DNA of 64,000 bases from Gordius sp. MW1 (GCA_964036665.1 OZ038531.1:9486168-9550167); one strand, 5' to 3'. Counted from the stretch's first letter, positions 47,861 through 60,212 are shown. The notes: generated by a model from the letters alone, not told the origin. Program-made: numbers and translations.

Positions 47861-50116
47861 AAATTACCTTACTACCATTATTAATTTATTTATTGATATA
47901 TGCTAAACGGCTTAAGAAATAAAAGAGTGTATTGCCATGCGATAAAAGTTACTCTGTTGACATATTGTTGAAGTGTTACCTGCTTTGTTAACCTTTTGAG
48001 CATTTAAAATAAAAGTGCATTGCCCAAATGTTCTGGTGGATGATAAGTAACTGCAATTATCATTGTAATTCAATTATGTTTTACTAAAAAATATTCATCA
48101 AATCGCTAAACAAGGTGTGTCTTTAGCCTTTTTATCATAATCAAATGTAAAGGCGTTTTTAGCAGGTCAACAATTAGAACTAACTAATCAGCATAAATTT
48201 AATTAAGTTAAAAAGCAGAGGTAATTCAGATATTTATGTTGGTTGAATTGATTAAAAAAAATTAAGTGAGCTTTAAAAATAAAAAAATGGCCATTAAATT
48301 CATAAAAAGAGTCATGTGATAGATAACCTTCACACATAACAAATACTTAGGTAAAATGATAATAAAACCAATATTTATTAATATTATTTTAAAAAGTAAA
48401 CACATTTTTTATTGCACATTTAGCTTTATAAACATCTTTATAATTGATAAATTTTTTACCTACAAATTAAATAAACTGTATATAGTTGTTTAATATAGAC
48501 GGCTTAGTCACTTAACCTAATAAAATTTGCTAACCGTCATATAAAACCTACTCTCTTTAGAAATAGCTACTAATTAAATATAGTTGATTTTTTACACATT
48601 TGTATGAAACTTTTCATTAAAATCTAACATATGATTGGCAGATTAATGGGCAACCACTCTTTTATAAGGCAATAATTATGGCTGTGTGTTGTGATCAAGT
48701 GGGACAAGAATCTTGCATGAATTGTTCACATAGCATCGAGGTTTTGAGCATATTTTTATACGACTCCGCTTAAGGGTACTCGGGCTTATGAGGATATCCA
48801 TCATAACCATGCAACCTTGGCGCAGATACTAACACACGCCTCGATTGTATTAACGTTGACCGTAGAATTGATGGATCACTATTTTGCCCCCTTTTTCATA
48901 TTTAACTACAAAAAAGTAGATACATACAAGCATACAAACGATATTATAAACCGTGGCGGCAGATACACAGCGAGGATGGGGGGGGGGGGGGGAAGCTTGA
49001 TGCGGTAGGTAGATTAGAAGGGTGAGGTCTATATTTAAGGCCGCGTGGGCAGCTAGGATCAATAGAAATTTTATCCTTAATATGTTTTAAAAGAATGACT
49101 TCTCTGGTAATAAAAGAAGTCATAATTTTTGTCTGCGATATTAGCTCTCAATCACTTTGACGCGATACGTTGCAGTCGATCAATAACACAGGTCTACAGA
49201 TACTGACTTTGTAATTCATTTTGTGATCTGAAAAATAAATATGATAGAGAGTTTTATACTGAACAATCACAGAAGGGAGTTAGTGCAGGGAGAGAGTGAA
49301 GTGTTAGTAAACATCGCATAAGTACGATGTGATCAGTTGCACTCCATTTTTTTGTAGATAGTGGTAGGAAATTTCCTACGGGGAAGGTTCCGCGTTAACA
49401 CGGATAAATTAAATATAGAGGTCAAATGAAAATATATGCCTTGTAGATTAATCAATCGTCTAAAGGATAGTGTAAATATTAATTATAATAAATTGAAAAT
49501 AAAATAGAGAAATAGCCTTAAAAAACGAAGAGCCTTTATTTAAACCCTAGGCGTCATTTATATCTAAGGATGGATGTGTCTGGATAAACCAAAAAAACAT
49601 ACGATTGTCCAGCCTAAAATTATCTATCAGAAATATTATCCGATTGATGGATATTTTTAGACTGTGTAACTTATTTATTAATAATGAGAAAAACTTTTGA
49701 ATTTTGCCAAAGGGGGAGGGAGGAATTCCCCTTTTTTCTTTCCAATTTACTAAGATCCTGGTAAGTATACATATAACTCGAGTGTCATACAACAAAGAAA
49801 ATTTTGGATGGCTACTAAAAAAAATTCAATGAACATAAATAATTATAAAATAAAATACAGATGGCAGTAAATTTTAACACAGTTTTACTACAGTTTTTAT
49901 ATTTTTTTACTTTTTTTAATCGTGTAAATGCCGCATTATTTAAAATGCCATTTTTGATATTTAACTTGTTTATTATCTTGTTTTAACTTCTTTCTAACCA
50001 CCAAGGCGAAATGGCAGAATTTGTTATTTTGTATATTTGTTCGTTGAGCTAATCCAGCTTATCCTTGAAATATAAGAGGACTGAACCTACAGTATTGTTC
50101 GACTTTGGGCTCATTT
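47861..50116. other. AT-rich intergenic DNA
   Basis: No gene recognised. Contains a poly(G) run at about 48977-48991 and a diverged copy of the 11001 repeat phrase at about 49304. Open frames here look like chance AT-rich ORFs. Confidence 0.5.
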
Positions 50117-52267
50117 CTAACGTGTTGTCATAAAATTTTGAGAATCGCCTCCAAGTACTAAATAATGAATGTCTTCGGTCGAAAACATATGGTTTTTTTG
50201 CATGATTTCGTCCGCAGGGGTGGATCGAGGGAGCACCGGTAAAGTTTGCCTGAAATCTCCTGCAAGCAATAATATTGTGTTACCAAAAGGTTTGCAGTTT
50301 CCTCGCAAATCTTGCAACCGCTTGAGAGCTTCGAGTAGTGCTGTAAACATTTTTAAAAAAATCGAACGCGTTCAGCGTTCATTGACAAAAATCGAATGCG
50401 TTCACGTTCACGTTCGTTTTCAAAAAAAAGGAACGCGTTCACGTTCGTTCAATATTTTATGATAATTTTTTTTAATTTAATATAAATAAATGTTTTATAT
50501 TTTTTAACACAATATATTAGCAATGATAAAAAATAATAGGTTTATTTCGATAATATAATTATAATATAATAGAGCGAATATAAAGATTTTTTATTTATAA
50601 AAATTTTTTCTTATCAATATATTAATTGTTTTTCAATATTTTCGTCGGATAAGCAGGAACGCTTGGCAGTCAATACATTAGCTATACTAAAAACCCGCTC
50701 CACAGGGGCAGATGAGGGGATTTGAGTATTATACTTAATGAACAAATCTTTTAAAGCAGGAAATTTATTAAAAACATTATTGTTTTGTCCTTCGCTTCAA
50801 AAAATTGCGATAAGATATCATCCTCCAATCCGCCCGCTACTTCCTTGTCAAAAAATGATATTTCGGAATCGACAGTTCTTTCATTATCAATTTTAGGGGT
50901 TTCAAACCCTTTTTTATAAAACTAAAAGTTTATTTTTTTGTACATTTAGTAATTATTGAATTCAGTCCTTTATATAAAATGAAATGAGTGATTATCATAT
51001 TTTTATTGTGGCAATGTCAATTCATCTGATGATTTTGAATATTCAGAATCTGAAGATGTCGACGATATAATAATATGGTTGTCCATATTAACCTATAAAT
51101 TAAAATATAATTAATAATATTAAATTAATGAACTTTTATCTTATCTTTTGCACGTCATGGTAAGTTAAAAGTATTTCAGAATAGGTTGGAAAAAGGAAAA
51201 ACAGTTAATTAAAAACTATAAGACTTTTTTGTTACAAAATTCGGATTAACATTATTTTTCAAATAAATAAAAATAAAAAAGGGTTTTTAAAATTTAACGA
51301 ACGTTAAATTCGAACGCGTTTATCAAAAAAAAGGAACGCGTTCACGTTCAAAGTTCACCAAAAAAGGAACGCGTTCATCAATTTTTATAAAATATTTGAA
51401 CGCGTTCGTGAACGCGTTCAAATTGAACGCGTTTATTTACAACACTAGCTTCGAGCGATTTTTTATGAGCCATTGTGCATTCATCCACACGATAATTTTG
51501 CACTTCTGTAATACTTTACCCATTCCAGATGTTCTGAAAATGTTGCAGAATGGGGTTTCACTATAGTGAACGTTTAAAAGCAATTTTAATGCGGAATGAG
51601 CAGTTTTTCCACCGGGAAAAAATTTAGCAGCTATTCCGGAAGACGCTAGAGCCACGGCTACATCATTCTGAGAACGAATAGTTGCCAGGAGCAATGTCAG
51701 TAGGAAAGTTTTTAGTACCTCCAGGAGCATCTAAGAAGAAGACTTCTCCATAGCAAGCAAAATCTTATCGTAAACGGCTTTTTGTTGCGTCGTTAGCTTT
51801 GGAACATTAAATCGCATATAAGATCGCTTTGATTGTAATTTTGTTCCCGATGTAGGTCAGGTTGGCATGAATTGAGTTGTAATAATATCTGCGCCAAAGG
51901 AAGCAGCAGTTGTATTTCCTAATGTTAGATATGTTACCAGTAAGCAGAGATATGGCTCTGGGGGTTCTCCAAGTTTGGGTAATTTAACTTTCCCAGACGC
52001 GCAACACATGCCGTTCGTTTCTCCAGAAAATTTTAGAGCATTGCAGTAAGGACATACAATGTTTATAGCGCCAATTCGAACATGGCGACGCAAACTTTCA
52101 ATATGAGAAGAGTTGCATAAAAATGCAACGCGGCTGAATAAGCGTAATTGTTGATAAGGTGTAGGTGGCTCAAGCAAACTCGATGAATTTTGTAGATTGG
52201 CTTGTTCAGTTGGTTGAGAAGCTCTATTATCGAAGCAGAAGAATGCGAGTGCGAAAGCAGTGGGCAC
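50117..52267 (-). pseudogene. Second Helitron fragment: zinc-finger start fused to helicase
   Basis: On the minus strand, 52267-51860 encodes the Helitron N-terminal Cys-rich part (CPYCNALKFSGETNGMCCAS, KLPKLGEPPEP). The sequence then jumps directly to helicase (from about 51820: VALASSGIAAKFFPGGKTAH, a Walker B relic near 51480) and, after a hAT insertion, FGNTILLLAGDFRQTLPVLP near 50270. The whole HUH Rep region is missing, with frame breaks near the Walker A site, so it is a deleted remnant. Element ends could not be defined. The sequence is diverged from the Rep/helicase at 37537-44943. Confidence 0.85.
50336..51447 (-). mobile_element. hAT element B inside the second Helitron helicase
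   Basis: Inverted ends TAGTGCTGTAAA and TTTACAACACTA with a perfect 8-bp target duplication GCTTCGAG (50328-50335 and 51448-51455). Both subterminal regions carry several gaacgcgttc palindromes (50367-50450 and 51300-51432). A minus-strand remnant encodes SAPVERVFSIANVLTAKRSC (about 50650-50715), the hATC dimerisation signature. The rest of the transposase is missing. Confidence 0.9.
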
Positions 52268-53090
52268 TAATCAAGTCTCAGAGTACGTACTTGATGCTAT
52301 CTATTTGCAGTTCGTGTACGACACCCTATCGTTGATCTCTTGCGACGCATGTAGGTCTAAAAGTAGATATACCATGTTTATAGTAAAAGAAATAATTTAA
52401 TTCACTATATATCAGCTTTACATGTTATGGAGATATCATGTAATAATAATAACCGGACTGCTCAAAAAGACAAATCATATAAACATGTATTTAAACATTT
52501 GACCAAATTTTATACTGATTTAAATTTTTATACTTAGAATATTAATAACTGATCTTACTAAAAAGACAAATTATAAAGATATCTAAAAATTTAAGCTTGA
52601 TCATTATTGCCCCTCTCTAATTCCAACCCACGAAGACATAGGGTAAGGGGCTGAGTACCCCAAGCCATTTATAAAGGGATTATGCAAATATTACTTTTGT
52701 AGTGAAATTATGGTTACCTTGGAACACCCTTCTTACTCGATATGAATACACACTATTCATACTCTGCCGTATTCTATTCACAATCATTACAATTTGAATA
52801 ATCCCCAACTAACGTACGAGTTATGCATATTAACCTCGATAGTATGATATATAAACTAATGCGTGTCATCGAATATGATTATATTTTATCTTTTGATATA
52901 AATAAAGTTCCTTTAGTCAGAATAAAGTAGGCTTAAATGCCTACACTTTCCTCCAACGAATAGCAGAAATATGTGAATGTTTTGGTAGGGACCGGGTCAA
53001 AACCGCAGAAAAAAAACAGCAGAATTGGTCAGAACTGATCAAGACTGGTCAGAACTGGTCAAGATTGAACATCTGTTTTTTGATATGGTG
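52268..53090. other. Intergenic DNA
   Basis: No gene seen. Near 53018-53055 there are short tandem repeats of ctggtcagaa. Confidence 0.5.
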
Positions 53091-53094
53091 AATT

Positions 53095-53717
53095 AAAATG
53101 TAAGTTTTAACCTATCTTTTATTCATAATTTATATTATAGATGTTGTATACTAATACTTACATGGATATCATATTATATTTACAATTTTGGAAATAAAGG
53201 AAATAGAATTAAAAGTTTTAACCTAAAATTCTATTCATAATTTATATTAAAGATGTTGAATACTAATACTTCCATGGATATGATATTATATTTATAATTT
53301 TGGAAATAAAGGAAGTAGAATTTAAGTTTTAACCTATCTTTTATTCATAATTTATATTATAGATGTTGTATACTAATACTTCCATGGATATCATATTATA
53401 TTTACAATTTTGGAAATAAAGGAAATAGAATTAAAAGTTTTAACCACAGATTCTATTCATAATTTATATTAAAGATGTTGAATACTAATACTTCCATGGA
53501 TATGATATTATATTTATAATTTTGGAAATAAAGGAAATAGAATTTAAGTTTTAACCTATCTTTTATTCATAATTTATATTATAGATGTTGAATACTAATA
53601 CTTCCATGGATATGATATTATTTTTACAATTTTGGAAATAAAGGAAATAGAATTTAAGTTTTAACCTATCTTTTATTCATAGTTAATATTATAGATGTTA
53701 AATACTAATACTTCCAT
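53095..53717. repeat. Minisatellite with two-monomer higher-order structure
   Basis: Six monomers of about 112 bp starting near 53100, 53211, 53323, 53434, 53547 and 53657. They alternate between type A (gttttaacctatcttttatt, then tatagatgttg) and type B (an A-rich start, attctattcataattta, then taaagatgttg) in the order A-B-A-B-A-A', so the true period is a dimer of about 223 bp. The last monomer is cut after aatacttccat. Confidence 0.9.
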
Positions 53718-53725
53718 CTTAGATT

Positions 53726-53805
53726 GGTGAGGAGGGTTAGTGTTTTAGGTCGGGGTTAGTGTTTTAGGTTAGGGTTAGTGTTTTAGGTCAAGGTTAGGGT
53801 TATAT
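53726..53805 (+). repeat. Telomere-like TTAGGG-related repeats
   Basis: Repeats of ggttagtgttttagg with embedded ttaggttagggttag, directly after the minisatellite. They resemble degenerate TTAGG or TTAGGG arrays but the main unit is about 17 bp. Confidence 0.6.
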
Positions 53806-53965
53806 TGATTATCTAAAAGTCATATTATTCTGCTACTTTTTAATCCTGCTACTTTGACCCTTTAAAATGTTTTGCCTTTACACTCATTTAAGTTTTTTTT
53901 AAATATTTACTAGATTATAACAGACCAATTTTATTAATATTTACTAAATTATAACAGACAAATAA

Positions 53966-54590
53966 TCAAGTGGTAATAATATTTAACATTGCATCTCTTT
54001 CTTTATATTTTAGATAACATGATATTGTTTTTAGAAATTGAGATGAGTCTATTTCACTGTTAGTATAATGTTCTTTTAAATTATTGATACAAGATTCTTT
54101 GTTGATTTCTTTCTTAGATTTTGGGTTTATTGTTTTTCCTTGGTTTATTTTATAGATATTTGAGTTAGTTTCTTTCTGTATCTTTTTGAGATAATCAATA
54201 AATTGATAAATATTGGGATGGGAAGCCTTTACAAGTTTCTTTAGCTTATTGTGGAATCCTTCTATGTGATTATTAGTTCTTGGGAGATTTGTCTCTTCAT
54301 ATCTTCCCCACATTTCATACTTAAATCGTGCTGCTTCACCAACCCATGTCTCATTTATATATTTCATATACTTTTCTAATACGGGATTATTAATTTGCTT
54401 TGATTCATGATCTAAAGACAAAAATTGTGATTTTACATCCTGCTCCTTTAAATGGCAAAGCCATTAAGCTTCTTATTGTACTATATATATTTTTATTGAC
54501 TTTATAGTCAATGGCTAACCCTAAAGACTTAGCTTTTTTGTATAAAGCTTGAGAATAGTGAAAATAACATCCTAATAACATATAGATTAA
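53966..54590 (-). pseudogene. Mutator-like (MULE) transposase C-terminal fragment
   Basis: The minus strand shows LLGCYFHYSQALYKKAKSLG near 54570, typical of MULE transposases just after the DDE region. After a frame break near 54430 comes a 151-codon open frame with RTNNHIEGFHNKLKKLV and ASHPNIYQFIDYLKK, the standard MULE C-terminal block. The catalytic N-terminal half and any FLYWCH finger are absent. No terminal inverted repeats were found. Probably an old remnant; it could also be part of a domesticated MULE gene, but nothing supports that. Confidence 0.85.
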
Positions 54591-56400
54591 TTTAATATTA
54601 ATAAACCTTTTATTCTTCTTGAAGATTTTTTAAATTCTAACCAAATATGCATTAAAATCTATATTTTGTATACTTATTCTCTTCTTGCTCAAAAATGAGA
54701 CAAATTCTTTAAAATAAGACATGAAAATAACAATTAAATATATGCTGTTTTGTCGTATAATTCTAAAATGTCTATGCGCTTCGCATTTTCCATCCCCCCG
54801 ACTTTTTCTGCTATTTTTTCATAAAATCATCCGCTAGATGGCGGTAAGCACTACCAAAAAACAGGGTCTGTCGCAGGTCGATAAAACGTATATATAAACC
54901 ATCTAGGATGCTAAGGTAATGATTCGGCTAAATTTAGTCGCAATAGGTCGAGAACTTTAGGAGTTATTAAAGGACAAAGAACGGAGTGACATTTATATAT
55001 ATAGAGATAATATTAAGACCAGCGATATGCTAGATATAATCAGAAATATTCAAAAAATGATACCTTATTAACCTCCTTCAACAAAAGGTCGATTGAATAC
55101 CGTAGTCGTTATAAAATTCTAATTTTGGTGCATTTTTTTAAATACTCTTCGCTTAAGGAAAAAGATTTGTACTAGAAAATATGTTCAGCGGCTTTTTTTT
55201 ACTGAGACAAATTATCCTTTACCACGAAGTTTATTATGCACTTACGATGGCATATAACAGTTTTCATTGTCTTGTATACATTTTTATTATGCATCTCCTA
55301 GTTTTCAAATACCCTAATTATTTGATGGAAAAAGATGTTAGATAAATGGGAATTTTGCGAATAATTGATCCGGTCACCATTGGCCACAAAATATTATAAA
55401 TATATCCTTTAAAATACTTAATTCGTCGTTAAAAAAGACTCTAGTTGTTGATGTCATCTGTTCTAACAACTATTACATTTAACAATATTCCCCCGCATTT
55501 GCTCAATAACTGGGCCATTTATCCTAGAGACAAATTAATACTATTATACGCAAATTTTAAAAAATCAAATGGGATTTTTGTTAATTTAAATATAGTATAC
55601 ATACACATATCAAGCTCTAATGATATAATTATTGTAATGGAATTATCAACAGAAATACAAAAAAAGTTGTATAAACTATAAATTTCTGGTTCTATTGCGT
55701 TTCTGCACGCGACCCGCAGGTGCCACCCTATGTTGACTTGACAGCATGGAGTAGACAGGGGTAAAAAAAATTTTCAATGCAAAAATTTTGAAAAATTAAA
55801 AAGTTGTATGTTTTGCCCCCCCCCCCTAATTCAAAACCTGGCTACGCCCATGCTTGACAGATAGTCATTTTTAGTAATCACCACACATGGGATGTGTATG
55901 CCTTTTGTTAACATTAGTCGTTTATTGGTAAAATGATTTTTTATTTAATTTTTTAACAATTATTAAAAAATGTCAAAAATAGATATAAGTTGCTCAACAA
56001 AAAATAAAATTAGCAATTACTCCTATTTAAAATTTTGGTTTACATAATCAAAATTATTTATTTAAAATGTTTTCTTTATAGCAATTAACAAAAATACTTT
56101 TAATATGAGTTTAAAAAAACCCTCCTTTTATTCGAACAGGACACATTTTTAAAATTATTTTCATAAATAGCAGCTCTTTTATGATTTATTTTATTATTTC
56201 AACTGTATTAATAAATGTAATAAGAGACAGGCAGCTCCTTCTCTTAAATCTAAAAATTGTTAAAATTAAATTCAGTTTAAACCATCATTTAAATTTAGAT
56301 TTTAGGGCGAACACACGCGGGCACCATAAGAACACTTGGGCAATCGGGCTCAAAAATACTATTTATATAGTTTATTATTTTGTTTTCATATATTCTTGTC
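54591..56400. other. Intergenic DNA with transposon terminus
   Basis: No gene recognised. At about 55805-55855 the minus strand reads gggcgtagccaggttttg after a G run. This transposon-end-like phrase also occurs near 36272 and 60038. Confidence 0.45.
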
Positions 56401-56527
56401 TCTTTTAATTGCTATGCAATTTATGGGCTCGTTTTTTGGTGTCTGTTGTCCGTTGTCCGTTGTCCGTTTACCCTCCCTATCTATTTGCATTGGGTATATT
56501 AGGTTATCGCTTTTTTAAATTAATGCA

Positions 56528-56602
56528 TGAGAAAGAGGTGCCCCACCCCTCATCCCTATCTCATGCATAAGAGGTGCCCCACCCCTCATCCCTATCTCCC
56601 TC
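56528..56602. repeat. Two tandem copies of a ~41-bp unit
   Basis: gaggtgccccacccctcatc followed by cctatctc occurs twice in tandem, ending in the next repeat region. Confidence 0.85.
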
Positions 56603-56637
56603 GGTGTGTTATATATAAGATTTGTTAAATTATCTAT

Positions 56638-56880
56638 TATATAATAAACATAAATAAAAGTTGTTTACTTTTAATTGCTATGCAATTTAACTAGTTATAT
56701 AATAAACATAAATAAAAGTTGTTTACTTTTAATTGCTATGCAATTTAACTAGTTTTTGTTATATAATAAACATAGATGAAAGTTGTTTACTTTTAATGCT
56801 ATGCAATTTAACTAGTTATATAATAAACATAAATAAAAGTTGTTTACTTTTAATTGCTATGCAATTTAACTAGTTTTGGG
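56638..56880 (+). repeat. Tandem array of ~57-64 bp units
   Basis: Four units beginning tatataataaacataaataa and ending gctatgcaatttaactagt, starting near 56638, 56695, 56759 and 56816. A fifth copy is at 57564-57623. The gctatgcaattt end recurs near 8184 and 56413, before the head of the SINE-like family. Confidence 0.9.
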
Positions 56881-56911
56881 GTTAGAATCCCGGAGTTTTT
56901 TTTGACTCTTA

Positions 56912-57368
56912 CCCCGCGTTCGTGATGACGCGCGAAGCGAAAAAAAGCGAAGTAAATTTTTGTGCTAATTTATCAAACTTTTCATAATTTTTATTTTAAT
57001 ATCTTATATTCATTGTGAATTTTATCATATATCACGAAAATAACAATTGTAAATATGAGATGTTCATAGCGAAACCGCAGACGATTATTTTCGCCTGCGG
57101 CAAAAAGCGAACCAAAATAATTTTTTAACCATTGCGCGAAAAGTACAAAATGATTTGTATCTTAATTTTAATTCGCTTTTTGCCGCAGGCGAAAATAATT
57201 GTCTGCAGTTTCGCTATGAACTCATATTTACAATTGTTATTTTCGTGATATATGATAAAAATCACAATGAATATAAGATATTTAAAAAAAAATAATGAAA
57301 AGTTTGATAATTTAGCACAAAAATTCACTTCGCTTTTTTTCGCTTCGCGCGTCATCACGAACGCGGGG
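56912..57368. mobile_element. Fold-back MITE, probable PIF/Harbinger type
   Basis: 457 bp with inverted arms of about 200 bp. It starts ccccgcgttcgtgatgacgc and ends with the inverted copy, with cgcctgcggcaaaaagcg inner arms. A TTA target duplication flanks it (56909-56911 and 57369-57371). A neighbouring duplicated copy of the same host repeat at 57652-57662 has the uninterrupted site gactcttatgattg, which proves the insertion borders. A 3-bp TTA target is characteristic of PIF/Harbinger elements. No coding capacity. Confidence 0.9.
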
Positions 57369-58305
57369 TTATGATTGTTCTTGTTACTATCATTGATAAT
57401 AAGAATTTTTGGCCGTCCGCTGGCTGCTGACCAATGAAAAAAATGACCATTGGCCAAAATGTGAATCGAAATTATTTTTTTCGTTTTTTTTTATTATTAT
57501 GATTGTTCCTGTTTCTACCATTGCTATTATGACTTTTTGGCCGTCCGCTGGCTGCTGACCAATGTTATATAATAAACATAAATAAAAGTTGTTTACTTCT
57601 AATTGCTATGCAATTTAACTAGTTTTTGGGTTAGAATCCCGGAGTTTTTTTGACTCTTATGATTGTTCTTGTTACTATCATTGATAATAAGACTTTTTGG
57701 CCGTCCGCTGGCTGCTGACCAATGAAAAAAATGACCATTGGCCAAAATGTGAATCCGAGTTTATTTTTTCGTTTTTTTTTGACTATTATGATTGTTCCTG
57801 TTACTACCATTGCTATTATGACTTTTTGGCCGTCCGTTGGCTGCTGACCAATGGAAAAAAATCACCATTGGCCAAAATGTGATTCGAAATTTTTTTTTTC
57901 GTTTTTTTTGACTATTATGAATTTATATCCACTTTTACCGTGTCCTGGCTGCTGACCAATGGAAAAAAATGACCATTGGCCAAAATGTAATTCGAAAATT
58001 TTTTTTTAGTTTTTTTTTGACTATTATGAATTTATATCCACTTTTACCGTGTCCTGGCTGCTGACCGATAGAAAAAAATGACCATTGGCCAAATGTGATT
58101 CGAAAATTTTTTTTAGTTTTTTTTTGACTATTATAAGTTTATATCCACATTTACCGTGTCCTGGCTGCTGACCAATGGAAAAAAACGACCATTGGCCAAA
58201 ATGTGATTCAAAAATTTTTTTTTCGTTTTTTTTACTCTTATGAATTTATATCCACTTTTACCGTGTGCTGGCTGCTGACCAATGGAAAAAAATGACCATT
58301 GGCCA
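57369..58305 (+). repeat. Tandem array of SINE tail modules
   Basis: Seven or more units of roughly 110-120 bp, each with a ttatgattgttcttgtta or aatttatatccacttttacc start, ctggctgctgaccaatg, an A-rich centre, gaccattggccaaa and a long T run. A segment of about 280 bp, including one 57-bp unit from the previous array, is itself duplicated (56816-57560 without the MITE, against 57564-57830). Confidence 0.85.
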
Positions 58306-60030
58306 AATTTTATATATAACCTAAAAATTTATTATAGATGGTCTAACAGACAGCCAACTATGTAATATATATTTTTAACCTTATAAATGCATATATATTT
58401 TTTTATTGGGTTAATATATTTCATTTAATTAGATTTTGATTTCATAGAAAACCTAAAAAGTAATATTTAAAAAAATAATATAGGTATTAGATTCTAATTT
58501 ACGATAAAATATATCGATAGAAACTAACACAAAATTCGAAACCTCCTTCAAAGGTATAAGCATAGCCCGTTATTTCTAATTAAATTGAATCTACTATTAA
58601 ACTCAAACACGAATTGTACTTTATTAGATGGCGCGCGTATTTTTAATTGCATATTATTTAAAAATCGTAGTTCTTATCTATTAAAAACAGGTCTAAATTT
58701 AAAATCTTAAATATAACGATAATACTGCCAAAATACAAAATTATCCTTTTAGACCGGGCATTTCCACTAATTCGGGCATCGCTGGGATAACACTCAGAAA
58801 GGTTCGGAACCATAGACTATTATTAATTTTAAACAGGCCTTTAAGGACCCTAAATTAAACAATTTAACAATTGCCTTTTATATGATAACATAATTTTAAC
58901 GTTTAAAATGTCATTGATCCGCATATGTAATGGAGTTGTCATATATTTAATCTGTGTGCCTATTTAAAATCGCTCTTGGCCTCGGATTTTTAATTCATCT
59001 GATAGTATTCTAGGTTGTTTTCTTTTAATTAGCTTATTTCACGTCATATACTGTTTCACATTAATCGCAATAATAGTGTAAGGTGTCTTACAATGAATTA
59101 TAAATATTATGTATGTAATACTAAAAAATTAAGTATTAATATTGTAAGTGAGAGGAGCGGTTATGGTTTTATAATTCCATTTCATAACCCTAGAATTTAT
59201 TTTATATATAATAATCTTCAGATAACTTATATTTAAGCCTTGTACGCCAGGTCTAAAATATATTCCTAGCCATCCCCTAAATCCACACCAAACAACTAGC
59301 TAAATTTTTTTATATTAGCTAGATTTTTTGGCGTTATTATATAAAGTGCACTGAGCGCATGAACAAGATGACTAGTAGTATACTAGAATGACTATGAAAT
59401 AGTTGTTAAAATGAAATTTATATGTAATGGCTATAATGATGGATTCTTTTTGAAGCAATAATGGTTCGCCATTTTAATTTGTTAATTTTTATCGTGATTA
59501 AAAAATATTAGGGGAAATATTTTTATAGTATAAAATTTTTTTCAAAAGTCAAGACATGTCAAAAATTTTCGTCGAGACCGAGATTTTTCTAACCCGAGAC
59601 GAGATAATCATAATGGCACCCGAGACGTTGCTTTTGAGATCGAGACCGAAACACTTGATAGGGACTACTGACCTTTCATGTGTTTTAAAAATGTCGTTTT
59701 CTAAATAAATTTCCTTCAAAATATGTTTAAGAGGTAAGGATGTGCCATTATTATCGTTATAATCGCCAATAATTTGTTTAAAAAAGACGTAATAATTTGT
59801 AAATATAATTTACTTGCTAAATATTGTTCTAAAAATATTTAAGCACTTAAATATTCTTATTTATCCATTCTTTTTCACAAATAAATTATTTTATAACTAA
59901 AAATAATAAATCTAATTTTATTACGAAATTTGATAAAATTTAGCCATCAAAATATTTTAAATACTCTAATCACAACCGGGAAAATCAAAATATTTTTCAT
60001 ATAATTAGCCTGGCTTAATTGGGATCCGGG
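58306..60030. other. AT-rich DNA with one hAT-like end
   Basis: No gene seen. At about 59565-59670 the sequence is rich in cgagaccgag repeats and, on the minus strand, begins CAGTAGTCCCTATCAAG. This looks like one end of a hAT-type element with subterminal repeats; no partner end was found. Confidence 0.4.
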
Positions 60031-60033
60031 GGA

Positions 60034-60172
60034 CCCAGGGGCGTAGCCAGGATTTTCTCAAAGGGGTAGAAATTTTCCAATTTTTTAAAAACATTTTTAT
60101 TTCAATAAATTATTTATAAGGCGGAGCCCCCGAGGAGATGGGGGTCTGGGGACGAAGCCCCCAGCTACGCCC
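60034..60172. mobile_element. Short inverted-repeat transposon remnant
   Basis: Starts caggggcgtagccagg and ends agctacgcccg, giving inverted ends of about 10 bp (GGGCGTAGC). The inner part contains aggcggagcccccgaggaga. Too short to code. Its start matches the phrases near 36272 and, inverted, near 55850. Confidence 0.6.
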
Positions 60173-60212
60173 GAAGGGCTTATTTTTCTATTTACTAATA
60201 TAATATTATTAA

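Noticed and set aside
48817-49062. Open frames around the 48.98-kb poly(G) run
   Set aside because: Poly(G)/poly(C) gives Gly or Pro runs; no other support.
57125-57457. 110-codon minus-strand open frame
   Set aside because: It runs through the right arm of the fold-back MITE and into the SINE tail; no coding signal.
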